Below are positions 31,616-43,001 of a stretch of DNA of 64,000 nucleotides, piece after piece. The DNA comes from Chlamydomonas reinhardtii (Eukaryota > Chlorophyta > Chlorophyceae > Chlamydomonadales > Chlamydomonadaceae). The stretch lies in contig NC_057020.1 in assembly GCF_000002595.2 (NCBI RefSeq), positions 2,026,567 to 2,090,566 on the forward strand, given 5' to 3'. Position 1 is the stretch's first letter, and every line of letters begins with the position of its first letter. Below the pieces are notes generated by a model that was given only the letters and a program-made list of their open reading frames with translations, was not told where the DNA came from and did no database searches. The position numbers and the translations under genes were made by a program.

Positions 31616-32005
31616 TTAGGCGGTCTCCTCGCCCTTGCCGCCCTTGGTCTTCTTGGGCAGCAGCACCGCGTGGATGTTGGGCAGCACACCGCCCGAAGCA
31701 ATGGTCACCTCGCCCAGCAGCTTGCCCAGCTCCTCGTCGTTGCGGATGGCCAGCTGGATGTGGCGGGGCACGATGCGGTTCTTCTTGTTGTCGCGGGCGG
31801 CGTTGCCGGCCAGCTCCAGCACCTCAGCGGTCAGGTACTCCAGCACAGCGGCCAGGTACACGGGCGCGCCGGCACCGATGCGCTCGGCGTACTTGCCCTT
31901 CTTCAGGTAGCGCGCAATGCGGCCAACGGGGAACTGCAGGCCGGCCTTGGCGCTGCGGCTCACAGCCTTCTTGCCAGAGGTCTTGCCCTTGCCGCGACCA
32001 GCCAT
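31616..32005 (-). CDS. Histone H2A
   Basis: 129 residues, intronless. Starts [20 protein letters not shown] and has the histone fold [20 protein letters not shown] and [20 protein letters not shown]. Ends [12 protein letters not shown] with no SQ(E/D) motif, so it is canonical H2A, not H2A.X. Together with H2B it forms the dimer that completes the nucleosome core. Divergent from H2B with a 310-bp shared promoter, and ending in the histone palindrome; expression is therefore expected in S phase. Confidence 0.98.
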   Translation of the reverse strand: MAGRGKGKTSGKKAVSRSAKAGLQFPVGRIARYLKKGKYAERIGAGAPVYLAAVLEYLTAEVLELAGNAARDNKKNRIVPRHIQLAIRNDEELGKLLGEVTIASGGVLPNIHAVLLPKKTKGGKGEETA

Positions 32006-32094
32006 CGTATCGAGTGGGGGGTTCTTGAAGAACGAAGTAATAAGGTTGGAGAGTGAGTGTTGTAAGCGTTGTAATTATATCGCTAGCGTCCCCT

Positions 32095-32260
32095 GTGTAT
32101 ATATGCAGCAGGCCCGAAAACGAGGCGCCTCGCCCTGGCCAGCCGGTCAACGCAGTCAACGCTCATCGGCGGTTGGGTCAAACAACCGCTCTCCTCGCCC
32201 TGGCCACCCCGCGACCAGCCGAGCTTCCTCATAAGCTGCCTGTTCCCGCATATATTTCCT
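32095..32260. promoter_or_regulatory. Bidirectional H2A/H2B promoter
   Basis: CCTCGCCCTGGCCA occurs twice (32128-32141 and 32193-32206), with GTCAACGC at 32146-32153 and 32155-32162. TATA elements face each gene: TATATA near 32097-32104 for H2A and CATATATTT at 32249-32257 for H2B. The same two motifs recur between H4 and H3, which marks them as histone-specific elements. Confidence 0.75.
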
Positions 32261-32315
32261 CAACCCCGAATACTCCGTTACATTTTTGCTTTCACAGCTC
32301 CCATATCTAAACAAA

Positions 32316-32777
32316 ATGGCCCCCAAGAAGGACGAGAAGCCCCCGACTCAGGAGGCCGGCGCCGAGGCCCCTGCCAAGGCCGAGGCCAAGCCCAAGGCCG
32401 AGAAGGCCGCCAAGAAGGCCAAGAAGGAGCCCTCCAAGAAGGCTGCCAAGGAGCCCAAGGGCGATGGCGAGAAGAAGGACAAGAAGAAGAAGAAGAGCGC
32501 CGTGGAGACCTACAAGCTGTACATCTACAAGGTGCTCAAGCAGGTGCACCCCGACACCGGCATCAGCAGCAAGGCCATGTCTATCATGAACAGCTTCATC
32601 AACGACATCTTTGAGAAGGTGGCCACCGAGGCCTCCAAGCTGAGCCGCTACAACAAGAAGCCCACCGTGACCTCCCGTGAGATCCAGACCGCCGTGCGCC
32701 TGGTGCTGCCTGGCGAGCTGGCCAAGCACGCGGTGTCGGAGGGCACCAAGGCCGTGACCAAGTTCACCTCGGGCTAA
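32316..32777 (+). CDS. Histone H2B
   Basis: 153 residues, intronless. The start [20 protein letters not shown] is chosen over the upstream in-frame ATG at 32286 because it gives the family N-terminus and lies just after AACAAA. A Lys/Ala/Pro-rich tail precedes the core [40 protein letters not shown] and the end [16 protein letters not shown]. The tail is longer than in animals, as usual in green algae and plants. The gene ends in the histone palindrome. Confidence 0.98.
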   Translation: MAPKKDEKPPTQEAGAEAPAKAEAKPKAEKAAKKAKKEPSKKAAKEPKGDGEKKDKKKKKSAVETYKLYIYKVLKQVHPDTGISSKAMSIMNSFINDIFEKVATEASKLSRYNKKPTVTSREIQTAVRLVLPGELAKHAVSEGTKAVTKFTSG

Positions 32778-32833
32778 GCGCCCTCTGGACCGATGACCTG
32801 GTGACGCATTGACGCATACCACAAAACAAAATC

Positions 32834-32849
32834 GGTGTTTCTCAACACC
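32834..32849 (+). terminator. Histone 3' palindrome (H2B)
   Basis: GGTGTTTCTCAACACC 57 bp after the H2B stop. Confidence 0.9.
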
Positions 32850-34426
32850 ACCACACACTTGGGGATGGGGGGAGACCATTTACGACCTGACGCATTGCAC
32901 GTGGGGTCCTTGTAAGCTGTTGCCGCAGTGAGCCTGGCCAGCTCAGGCTCCAGGCACCGTGGCGAGGGGCACACAGTTGGCACAGGACGGGTGGGGGACC
33001 TGGCGCCCTACATTACGGTATACGCTGACACTGTTTGCATGCTGCAGGTAAATAGGTAGAGCTGCTGAATGGTGACCTGAGAGTGTTGACCTGGTCTGGC
33101 TTCATGGGCAGGTAGGGCGGCATCCACGCCGCGCTTTAGGGTGTCAGGTGGTCTGAAGTTGTGCAGGCCTTCATTTGGGGTTGTTGGGGAGCAACAGTTG
33201 AACTGTATCAATTTACCTGCCTACCGAGACACTTGCTGTATGCACCAGACCCAGGGGACCCCAAAGCCACATAAGCACTAAGCGGCTGCATACTCGTGTC
33301 AAGTTGGGATGCCAGGGAGCGCGTTCGTGGCCACACGTCTATGGTATGTGCGAGCCGCTGGGATCATGCCCCGCCGTGGTGCTTGTCTCGTGGCATGGCT
33401 GGTGGGCTGCTCCTTGCAAAGGCCAAGGCTGCCCAGTGGGCCCCTCCACATTCAATTGCACCTAACACCTCCTGGCATGGTGTTCCCCAAGGGTAGGCAC
33501 GTACCTGTGTAGTATCCTTGTGTAGGATTGGAGGGAAGGCCCCGGTTGCAACTGCGTCCTACCGCGGCGGGGTGTGGGCAGGCGGTACACCATCAGGCAG
33601 GCCATGGGAGACTCGAACACTGCAAAGGCCAGGACATGCCCGGGATTGGCCCAGGGCATATGGGAAGGTTTAGACTTTGGATGCTCAGCTGTGTACGTGC
33701 ACGCCCCCGAGTGAACCCGGGTTGGCCACCCGTGAAGCGTGTGAGGCGTGTGGACCACTGGGATCCTTGGGGCCCCAATTACTTTTTGTTCAGCACACCC
33801 GTATTGCATAACCATATGGTGTGCATGGGACTGTTAGCGAAAGCTAATGAGGGCTGAGTTACCAGGTGGGCCCCTTGCCTCCTTCACTTGGCCGTATGTA
33901 CGGGACTCTGGTGCGTGGCAGGGCATGTGGAGGCCCCCAGTTGCTACTGCGCATTGCCAGGCAAGGCAACCGTGCCAGATACTGAGGCATTGCTAGAATT
34001 ATAGGCGTGAACGCCGCGGGATGGGATCACGCAGGCTGAAGACGACAGTTAGCATGGGGCACGGCAAACCTGGTAAGGACAGGGAGGACCAAACAAGTGT
34101 GAAGGAGTAGTCTGAGGCTGGTGTCACGGCCTCTAGAAGGCCGTTGCAGCAGGGCACGCTGGAATGACCCCCGTCTGTGGCACTTGGCAGCGCGGCAGCT
34201 CATACGGTATGCTGCAGCACGGAGTGGCAGGCACGGCCCGAGGAAAAGGCGGCTCGCTGAGCATGCTGGGTACCCCTGGCAGTACGGCAGCGTGGTGCGG
34301 AAGCTGGGGTTGGTGTCTTGTGTAAGCGGATAACGGCAATGTCCGGCATTGTGCAGGCTCAGGACAACATAAAAGTAGAGGCAGGGAGGACCATGTACAA
34401 AGGTACAGAATCCCGAGGTTGAGGGT
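32850..34426. other. Spacer between histone pairs, no gene recognised
   Basis: 1.6 kb between the H2B and H4 3' ends. No histone H1, tRNA or other gene is apparent; short open frames lack recognisable domains. Confidence 0.5.
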
Positions 34427-34442
34427 GGTGTTGAGAAACACC
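34427..34442 (-). terminator. Histone 3' palindrome (H4)
   Basis: Same 16-bp palindrome, about 100 bp after the H4 stop codon. Confidence 0.9.
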
Positions 34443-34544
34443 GAGTTTTTTGGGGGTTTTAGGTCCTGGCACGCCACGCGAGCCCGCTTCTCCCGGGTGA
34501 GGGAAGGCGTGGCAGATACAGTGCGCGCAGGGTATAGGAGCCGC

Positions 34545-35075
<531 letters not shown>

Positions 35076-35098
35076 CGAAGCGGCTTCTGCTAAACTAA

Positions 35099-35551
<453 letters not shown>

Positions 35552-35633
35552 GTGTCCCGGCACCTGCGCTTCTAGCTGACGTCGGCCCTTCCTCGGGCGT
35601 GATGACAGCGGGCGGCGCAACCAAAAAAAACTC

Positions 35634-35649
35634 GGTGTTTCTCAACACC
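35634..35649 (+). terminator. Histone 3' palindrome (H3)
   Basis: GGTGTTTCTCAACACC 83 bp after the H3 stop, preceded by an A8 run. Confidence 0.9.
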
Positions 35650-36454
35650 ACCTTATCCTCGTGGTCTTGGAGGGCGGGGCTGTGGGGCACGTGATGGAAC
35701 ATGGCAAGGGGCAGGAAAGCGTAGTCCCGATGTGTGTGGCTCCCACCCGTGCCCACATAAATGCGTAGCAAGAAGGGACAAGGCATTGGTGCGTTGTTCG
35801 CGCGCTGTTACTGTACCGACGGTAGCTGGCAGGTTGTGTCGATGTTTTGCTGACGCGCGGGGCTGTGGGGCAGTGTGACAACGGACCCCACTTGCCGGCT
35901 TGCCGCGCCGAACGGCAGATTGGCAGGGGGGCGCGGTGGGAGGCAATAGAGGTGGTGGGAGGAATTGAGCAGCTGCGTTAACCCCTACTGTGTTTGGCTG
36001 CAGGGGGAGCTACACTCGTGTCAGCCTGTCGCGCACGATGGAAGTGGGGCTCTGTGGGAGGCCACAGCGCCCGAAGGGCTTCATGCAGCTGCCTTGTATT
36101 TTGGCTGTCATCGGATGCCTCAGCTGTGCATGATGGCCAAGTGCCCCAACCGAAAACCATGCCGCCAGCGTTTACGCATGTGTCCTCCACATTCCAACAC
36201 CTGGTCGCGCATCCTATTGTAGTCTGAAGCACGCCGCCCGCTCGCGCGATGCACACCAGTGCACACCTTGATGCACACACGAATATTTCCGCCACACAGT
36301 GACCGGCGTTGCGACAGGCTCGCACGCGCGCGTCCCTTCCCTAAGCTACAAGCCTGTACTGTAACCCATGAATCGCGAATCCCCGCGATCCCACTATGTC
36401 GCACGCCTGCTCGCCCCTCCAGCACGCCTCCAGCACGCAGTCCTAACTCTCACG
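35650..36454. other. Intergenic, downstream of H3 and of the sulfotransferase
   Basis: About 800 bp between convergent genes. No feature beyond probable 3' UTR of the minus-strand gene. Confidence 0.45.
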
Positions 36455-39400
36455 CTAAAGCTCCTCATACACGTCGTACAGCCCGCCGTGACCCACATGC
36501 ACGCCGTAGTCTTCCCCTTCGTCCTGTTCCTTGCCCTCCTCCGCCACGCCCTCCAGCCCCAGCTCCAACGCTAGCCGCCTGTCCAACCCCGCCTCGCCCG
36601 ACACGCGCCGCCGCACCCGCCGCAGCTGGCGCGCCCCCGTTCTCCCAAGGGCTTCCATCATGCCAGGCATAGCCCGCCTTACGCCGCCGCCATCCCTGCC
36701 GGCCTCCTCTTTCCGGCCCTCCAGCTGCCCCCAGCTCGGCCCCGCCGCCGCCGCTTTCGCCTCCACTCCTTCACCATCCACCGACAGCAGCGCTCTCCGC
36801 CTCGTGCCGCCCTGCTGCTGCCTGCTGACCGCATCAGCCGCCGCCACCACCGCGTTTGCCGCCGCCTCCGCTGCTTGCGCCGCCGCCGCGGCGGCCTTGG
36901 CGAGCTTAGACGCCTTGGCGCGCGCCGCCCGCTGCGCGAACCGGCGATGTGCCTCCTCTCGGGCCGCCTTCATCTCGGCATTCACCCGGTCTGCATACTC
37001 ATTCGGCTGCCATTCCCGCTCCGTACTGCAGATGATAACCGAAGCCAAGGGCAAGACCGAATGCGCGATTTGGAAACCCGCCTCGGCGCCGCAGCATCCC
37101 TCACCCTTTCACACCACTCTGCCGCCCCCCTCCCCCTCCCCCGCCCAACCCGCCCTTCCTCCCTCCCCCCCCGTGCTAAACGCCCCCTGCGCACCTGTTG
37201 AGCTGCCGGGGGCCGCGGCGCAGCAGGCCGCACTTGATGGCCTCCGGGCCCCGCTCCGCCAGCTCCGCCAGGCGTGTGGCCGCCAGCGGCTGCACGCCAA
37301 GCCCCCGAGCCACGTGGAACAGCAGCGTGTCCAGCCGCACCAGCACCCTCCCAAACCTGTGGCCAGAAGGAGGGGAGGAGCAGCCGCCATGCGTAAGGGG
37401 ATGCCAGGGTTAAAAGGAGGAGAGGTGGAGCACGCATGAGGAGAGGGGGACGGGGAGTTGGAAAGGACTGCCCACTGCCCGCTGCTTTCCCTGCACCAGC
37501 GCCCCCATTACCCCCACACGCTCGCCTGTAGAACTCCACATCGGGTCCCTGCTTCTCGAACAGGCGCTGTATGTCGGTGGGCAGGTAGTCCTCGTAGGTC
37601 AGGTTGAGCAGCTTGGCGGCCTTGGTGCTGTCCTTGTCGTGGATCTGTGTGCAGGGACAGAGGGGTTACATTCAGGATTATCGTAGTTAAATCTGTGTGC
37701 AGGGACAGAGGGGGGTTATACGCCCGAGCCCAACGAAATAGGGCCACAATCGCTAATTAAGGGGCGGCAGGGGCAGCAGGCGGGGGCAGCAGTGCGGCGG
37801 CGGCGGCGCGCAGGAGGCTTAGGAGCTAGGGAGGGAGAACGTGGCGGCGGCCAGGCGCCGCAGCCCCTCGCAAGGGTGGGACTGGGCACCGCCGCGGCCA
37901 AGCTTTCCAGCAGCCCGCCCTCAGCCCTGCGTGCCTTAACTCGGCCCCCAGGTCCCCGCCCTCCCCGCGCAGCACCTCGCGCAGTGTGTGCGGCCAGCCC
38001 ACGCCCAGCTCAATGACGTCGTCCAGCACGTCGTGGCCAGCCTCCAAGTCCACAACCAGGTCGTACTGCAGCGGGCGGCGGGCGCATGTGCGGCGGGCGG
38101 TGGGCGCATGTGCAGTGTGCGGAGGGGTGCACGCAATTCATCACAGTCCTGTGTCACGCGCGCGCTGCCTGCGCGGCGGCGCCAAGACAACTCCCGTGCG
38201 CAGGTGCTCACCCGCGATGCGCGCACGCGCAGCAGCCACCCACACCACCCACGCCCTCCCACCCATACCCACCTGCTGCAGGATGGCCCGGCCGTGTGCG
38301 ACCTGCTTGGCCCCGATGCCGCCGATGGGGTAGTGGTACACCGTCTCGCCCAGCATGCCGCTGTGGGAGGGGAACGAGGGAGGGGGTTGTGCATGCGCGC
38401 ATAAGGCTGCGCTGCCTTGGGGTTGCGGTCACTGGCAGCACCACCGCCCCGCCAGGCACAGCGGCAGGCAGTGTCTGCCAGCAGGTGCCACCCGGGGTGA
38501 GCTCCTGCTGCTCCTGCCGCGGCGCTCCTGCAGCGCCTGTGTTTCCCCCAGCCTGCCAGGCCCGGCCCCTGGCAGCCCAGGTCATGTGCCCCAGTGCCTG
38601 CCCTGCCTGCTCCTGCTGCCATTCCACACTGCCACCCCCAACCCATTCCCATTCCTAGCCCTCGCCTCCACGTCCCACGGCCCCTCAAGGGGCTCTTGCA
38701 CGTCGCTGCTGATTCCAGCAATCCTACCATAACGCCCCCTCCCCCCCCCCAATTCTCCTGCTGCCGCCTCCTCCTCCAACGCACCGCAGCATGTAGTTGT
38801 CCACTAGCACGGGCCCAAACTCCTCCCAGAAGGCGCTGTCGGTGCCGGTGAAGGTGTTGTGGAACAGCGTGTTGTTGCGGTAGTCCCACTTCATCTGCAT
38901 CGTCACGAACTTGAGGTGGCTCAGCAGCCGCTTCAGCGGGTCACTGAGGCGCCGCGGCGCGGTACAGGGGCAGGTGGTGGGAGGTGCGGCGGCGAGCAGA
39001 AGGGGGCGAGGGGCGAGGGGCAGTAGGAATGGAGGGAGGGAGCGCGTGGTGTTCAATGAGGTGGAAGGGTTTGTGTGGAGGTGGGCAACGGCAGGCAGGG
39101 TCTACCGCAAGGCGTCCCCAGCAGCTGTACATCCGCACGCGCCCCAACCGCCCCATCAACTAGCCACGCTTCCTCCGCCCCCGTTGCCCCCAGCCAATCC
39201 TTCAACCTTGAGTGCCAACTACCCCATACGCCCAAGCCTCCCTTCGCCCGCAGCTCACCGGACCAGGATGACATTGAAGAACTGCGGGCAGGTGCCCACA
39301 TTGTCCGGGTCCTCGAAGCCCTCGTGCAGCGTGTACTCATTACTAAAGTACTGGTAGCCCAGCGCCGCCGCGAACTCGAACCGCTGCTCGCACGTGGTCA

Positions 39401-41124
39401 TATCCGTGGCGCGCTTCGGGCGGCCCCACGTGCCCCATCTGGGTGGCGTGGAATGAGACGATGTGGTGTAGTGTGGTGCGGTGTGGTGCGATGCGTGCCA
39501 GTCATGTGCGGCGCCACGGTATTCCCATCGGTGGAGATGTGGGACTAGCGTTCAAGCAGACCTTCGCTCCCGGCAATCCCCGCAGCCCCCGCTCCTTGCC
39601 GTCGGCGCCAGGACGTCACTACAACACCACCATCCCATCGCGAACACCGTAACCGCCATCGCCTTCCCTGCCGTCCATCGCCATCGCTCCGTAGCGAATG
39701 CGCATCGCACACGCACCTGGCTCCACGGCCCGTGCGCTGCGCGTGGAATGAGTTGTTGAGCCAGCGCACGCGGTCGTCAAACTGACCGATTTGGCAGATG
39801 TAGGCCGAGTCGTACACCTGGGCCCGGCAGCCGTTGTTCTCTGGGGGGCAGGGACGCGGGTGGCGCGGTTGTGTGAAGGTAGCAGTGTGCCTTGACGAAC
39901 AGGGCTTTGAAGCGAAGTCAGGGTGGTGCGCCTCCTCCTGAGGCCATTGATGCAACAACCCTACGCGCATTGTCCAAGCCCACACCATACCACTGCGTCC
40001 ACTGCGTTGCTGCCCTCACAGTCCGCTGCCTGTGTCAGCCCGCACCCTTGCACGCCCTCCCTGTTTCCCCAGCCCCAGCACGCCAGCACGCAACATGCGG
40101 AACACACCCCCCCCCCGCCCCACACATACACATCGCCTCCCCGCCCCCCCCCCCCCCGCAGTCCGGTCTCGTCTCACTGGCTGCGTGGCACCAGCTTGTA
40201 CCCCCCGCCTTGGAAATGTGGAAGTACTCCATGATGCCCTTGCGGATGGCCACCACCCGGTGCGCTTCGTAGAACTGGGGGAGCAGCAGCAGCAGGGGAA
40301 CGGGAGCAGGAGGAGGAGGAGGCAGGGCAGTGGAGAGACGACGGAGGGCTAAGCTGAATGCCGGGTGAGGGCGTCAGAGTTGCGAGTATGCTTAACGCCC
40401 TCTTTGTAGCATATATGCAAGTGAGCTGCGTGCGAGTAAACTGTGAGCAAATTGCGAGGATGGCCAGGGATGCACTAGCGCGCTGGCGGCGTCGGCCCTG
40501 CTATACTGGCGGCGAAAGCAAGTCTCTTTGCCCCCCCCCCTCAGGCATGCCCTTGCGGCGCTGCCCGCCAAGATGCACTAGGACTCCGGCCTCTGCCCAA
40601 TCCCGCAATACCTCACGGAACAGCTGTTGCAATGGCGCCTCCAGTTCTGAGGGCACCTGACGCTGCCATCGGGTCAACCACGCCTTCACGAGCTGCGCCA
40701 TCGCCACGCGGCGGATGACAGGGAAGGCCTGCCGTAGCCCGAACATGTCTGGTGGCCCCGTCGTGATATTTGCAACACGTGACGTGTAGAACGCCCCGAG
40801 CATTTGCGCCCACGCTGCGGTGCTGTCGCGCCCCTCTTCGCCGAACTGAATGAGGCTTCTGACGCAGTCTGATGCGCCGTGCTCATCCAGTTCAGGCAGC
40901 TTTTTCAGCGTGCCGTTGAGTTTGAGCAGCGGCATGGTGATCGCAACGTCCAGCATCGCAAGCAGCTCGCCATCAGCAGTTGCATTCGCCGTGTTGCCAA
41001 AGAACAGCTCTAGTGCCTTCTGCACCAGCGGCTCTGTGGCCTGGGCCAACGTACTTTGTGCCAACAGCGCCAGGATTACCAGCGCCAGCACGCTGGGAGT
41101 CCCCAGCCCGTATCGTTGCTTCAT
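36455..41124 (-). CDS. Sulfotransferase-family protein, secretory pathway
   Basis: Exon 1 starts at ATG 41124 with a signal peptide or anchor (SVLALVILALLAQSTLAQA) and ends at about 40560-40610; its donor is uncertain. Then come 40274-40178, 39840-39717, 39438-39259, 38943-38785, 38360-38273, 38065-37976, 37644-37526, 37356-37195 and 37025-36455, all in phase. MEYFHISKAGGTSW matches the PAPS 5'-phosphosulfate loop (usual PKTGGTS), and ILVRDPLKRLLSHL the 3'-phosphate site (usual RDPVERFLS). YEDYLPTDIQRLFEKQGPDV near the end is also family-like. Such enzymes move sulfate from PAPS to glycans in the Golgi. The C-terminal exon adds a long Ala/Arg-rich coiled-coil-like extension. The intron after 37526 uses a GC donor. 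Substrate unknown; Ser/Ala replace Pro/Thr in the loop. Confidence 0.8.
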
Positions 41125-41787
41125 AGGCAGCGAAGCACTGTAGGGCTTATTTCATTTATGCTTTTGCAATAAGGCCATAATAGCAGTAAAGTGAGTAGTC
41201 TTGACCAGTTTGTGTTTCGCGTGAGCAAATTGAAGGACAACAGCTCGAATGCTCTTTGTCGCTTCAAGTCAATCAGTGTGACCCTGTATTACTATGTAAA
41301 ACTTGCGTACAGAAGTTGTGGGCATTCACGTGAGTGCGTGCCTTGGTTCCAATTTCCCGGCCCCCTCAACCGTGCGCTTTTCCCGGGGAACACTTGTCCC
41401 GTGCCGACAGCTCGCCCTGGCTACTGACGCGTCCCGCTTACAAACAGCAAAGCGGATGCCGCTTGCATACTCACACCGTGTGACAAAGCTGCGCACGATA
41501 TCTCGGTGCTACGTACACGGCAAATGGCGTGACATGGCACGGCGCTCACCGGATCGGGCGAGCGAAACAGACAGGGGCGCAGTGTAGGGGTGCTTTGCAA
41601 GTCGGCATCAATCAGAAGCTTCTTTACATCAGGACCAGCTCGTCGCTTATTTGTGCTGTCAAAGCGTGTGCCCGCTCAGGCACACCGGCACAGCTCCGCA
41701 TCGGGGCCCACAATCCACTCCCCGCCACCATCGCATCTGCACGCGTGCGCTAGCCCCAACCTATCTCTCCTAAAGGTCCCTGCACGC
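41125..41787. other. Intergenic, sulfotransferase upstream and UXT downstream
   Basis: About 660 bp. Contains a 22-bp match to the Fanzor-element end (TTTTCCCGGGGAACACTTGT at about 41378) and a TTACA (TGTAA on minus) at 41624-41628. Confidence 0.5.
41624..41628 (-). terminator. TGTAA poly(A) signal of UXT
   Basis: TGTAA on the minus strand, 160 bp past the UXT stop codon. Confidence 0.55.
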
Positions 41788-42721
41788 TCACACCGTCGCG
41801 CCCTCTTTCAATATCTGCAGTGAGCCTTTAAACGCTGCCGCCGTGGCCCTGGCGTCCCCCAGCTGCTTGTCCAGCTCCGCCAGCTGCTGCCGAAGGTGCT
41901 CCTGCCGCGGCGCCACCAGGCCCCGCACCTCCCCTAGCGCCGACTCCACGTGAAATCCTAGGCCCACGGACACGTAGATCCTGCTGACGTCTGGCACACG
42001 CGCCGCGCACTTGACATCGCAGCCCACGTCCACACGCTGGCCCTCGAGAGAGGTGGCGCCGTCCTGAATGCGGTTAGGAGGGGTTGAGGTTAGGGTGGGG
42101 GTAGCAGAGGTGAGGCGTTAGTGCTGGGATTGCATGGCGATGCGAAGTAGAGTTTACAAGTGGGTGCGGTGCAAGAGAGGCGAGGTACGCATGCGGGTAG
42201 CGGGGCATAATGGAGCTGGCTCGCCGCCGACCAGGTTGCAACGGGTGTTGCCCGCACCCAGGCGATAACACAACCTTCCAGATGCTGCCACTCACCTTGA
42301 CGAACGTGGCCACACCGGCCACAAGCTTTTCGTACTCGTCTGTGAAATGACACCGCAAGAGCAACGGGTGGATGTTGCGGCGGCGGGCCAACGCGTTGAT
42401 CCACAGGCCATATGTCCATAGGCCAGGCAACGGCCTCACTCCTAGTTTGAGGCCCTTCTTCCGCCGTATCCCACGGCTTTCCAACGGCCACTCCTACCCT
42501 TGACACAGTTTGGCCCTCCCAGTGTAACTGGACACGCCCGCCCCAAACCCCAGTCCGTCCAACTCACCCGAGTCCTCTTGCAGCTTCGCCCTCCGCTGTT
42601 CAAGCTTATCGATGTCTGCCTCTAGTTTCTCCTTGTATCCCTCAAATTTCCCTAGTTGTGCCGCTAGTTCGGCCTGCGTCAGTGGGGCATCGCCGACGTC
42701 ACTTTCCGCAGGCCGCTGCAT
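41788..42721 (-). CDS. UXT: UXT-like prefoldin alpha-family protein
   Basis: Exons 42721-42568, 42339-42296 and 42063-41788 join in phase to 157 residues, the same length as human UXT by recall. The start is MQRPAESDVGDAPLTQAELA. The fold is two helices around a beta hairpin: KFEGYKEKLEADIDKLEQRR, then VDVGCDVKCAARVPDVSRIY, VSVGLGFHVESALGE, and the second helix LRQQLAELDKQLGDARATAA. The segment D(V/L)GC..........PD.SRIYV..G.GF is the UXT signature. UXT works in prefoldin-like (URI/R2TP) chaperone assemblies. Divergent from the SR protein gene 280 bp away. Confidence 0.88.
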
Positions 42722-43001
42722 CGTTACCGCTGGTGCAAGGAATTCACAGAGCATCAATAGGGCTTCTGGGCAAGCGTGTGTTTTGTTACAGGCTGGCGCA
42801 GACTTGGGATTCATGTAGGCAATCCGCCCAGCTGAGCAAAACTCCTGTCTCTGCAAGCTGCATGCATAAGACGCTGTACTCATAAGGGCATAATTGTTCA
42901 AGGTCTGCATCTGCGAACGAACTAACGAGCGAGGGCGAGGGTTAAAAGGAATCTTCTGAAGTCGTTTCAGCGTCTAGGTTTAGGTTCAGGAGCAGGTGGC
43001 T
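42722..43001. promoter_or_regulatory. Shared promoter region of UXT and SR-protein genes
   Basis: 280 bp between two divergent start codons. No TATA box is evident; it must hold both 5' UTRs and both core promoters. Confidence 0.55.

Noticed and set aside
32286-32315. Upstream ATG as the H2B start
   Set aside because: It would add ten residues absent from the family; the ATG at 32316 gives the conserved MAPKK start.
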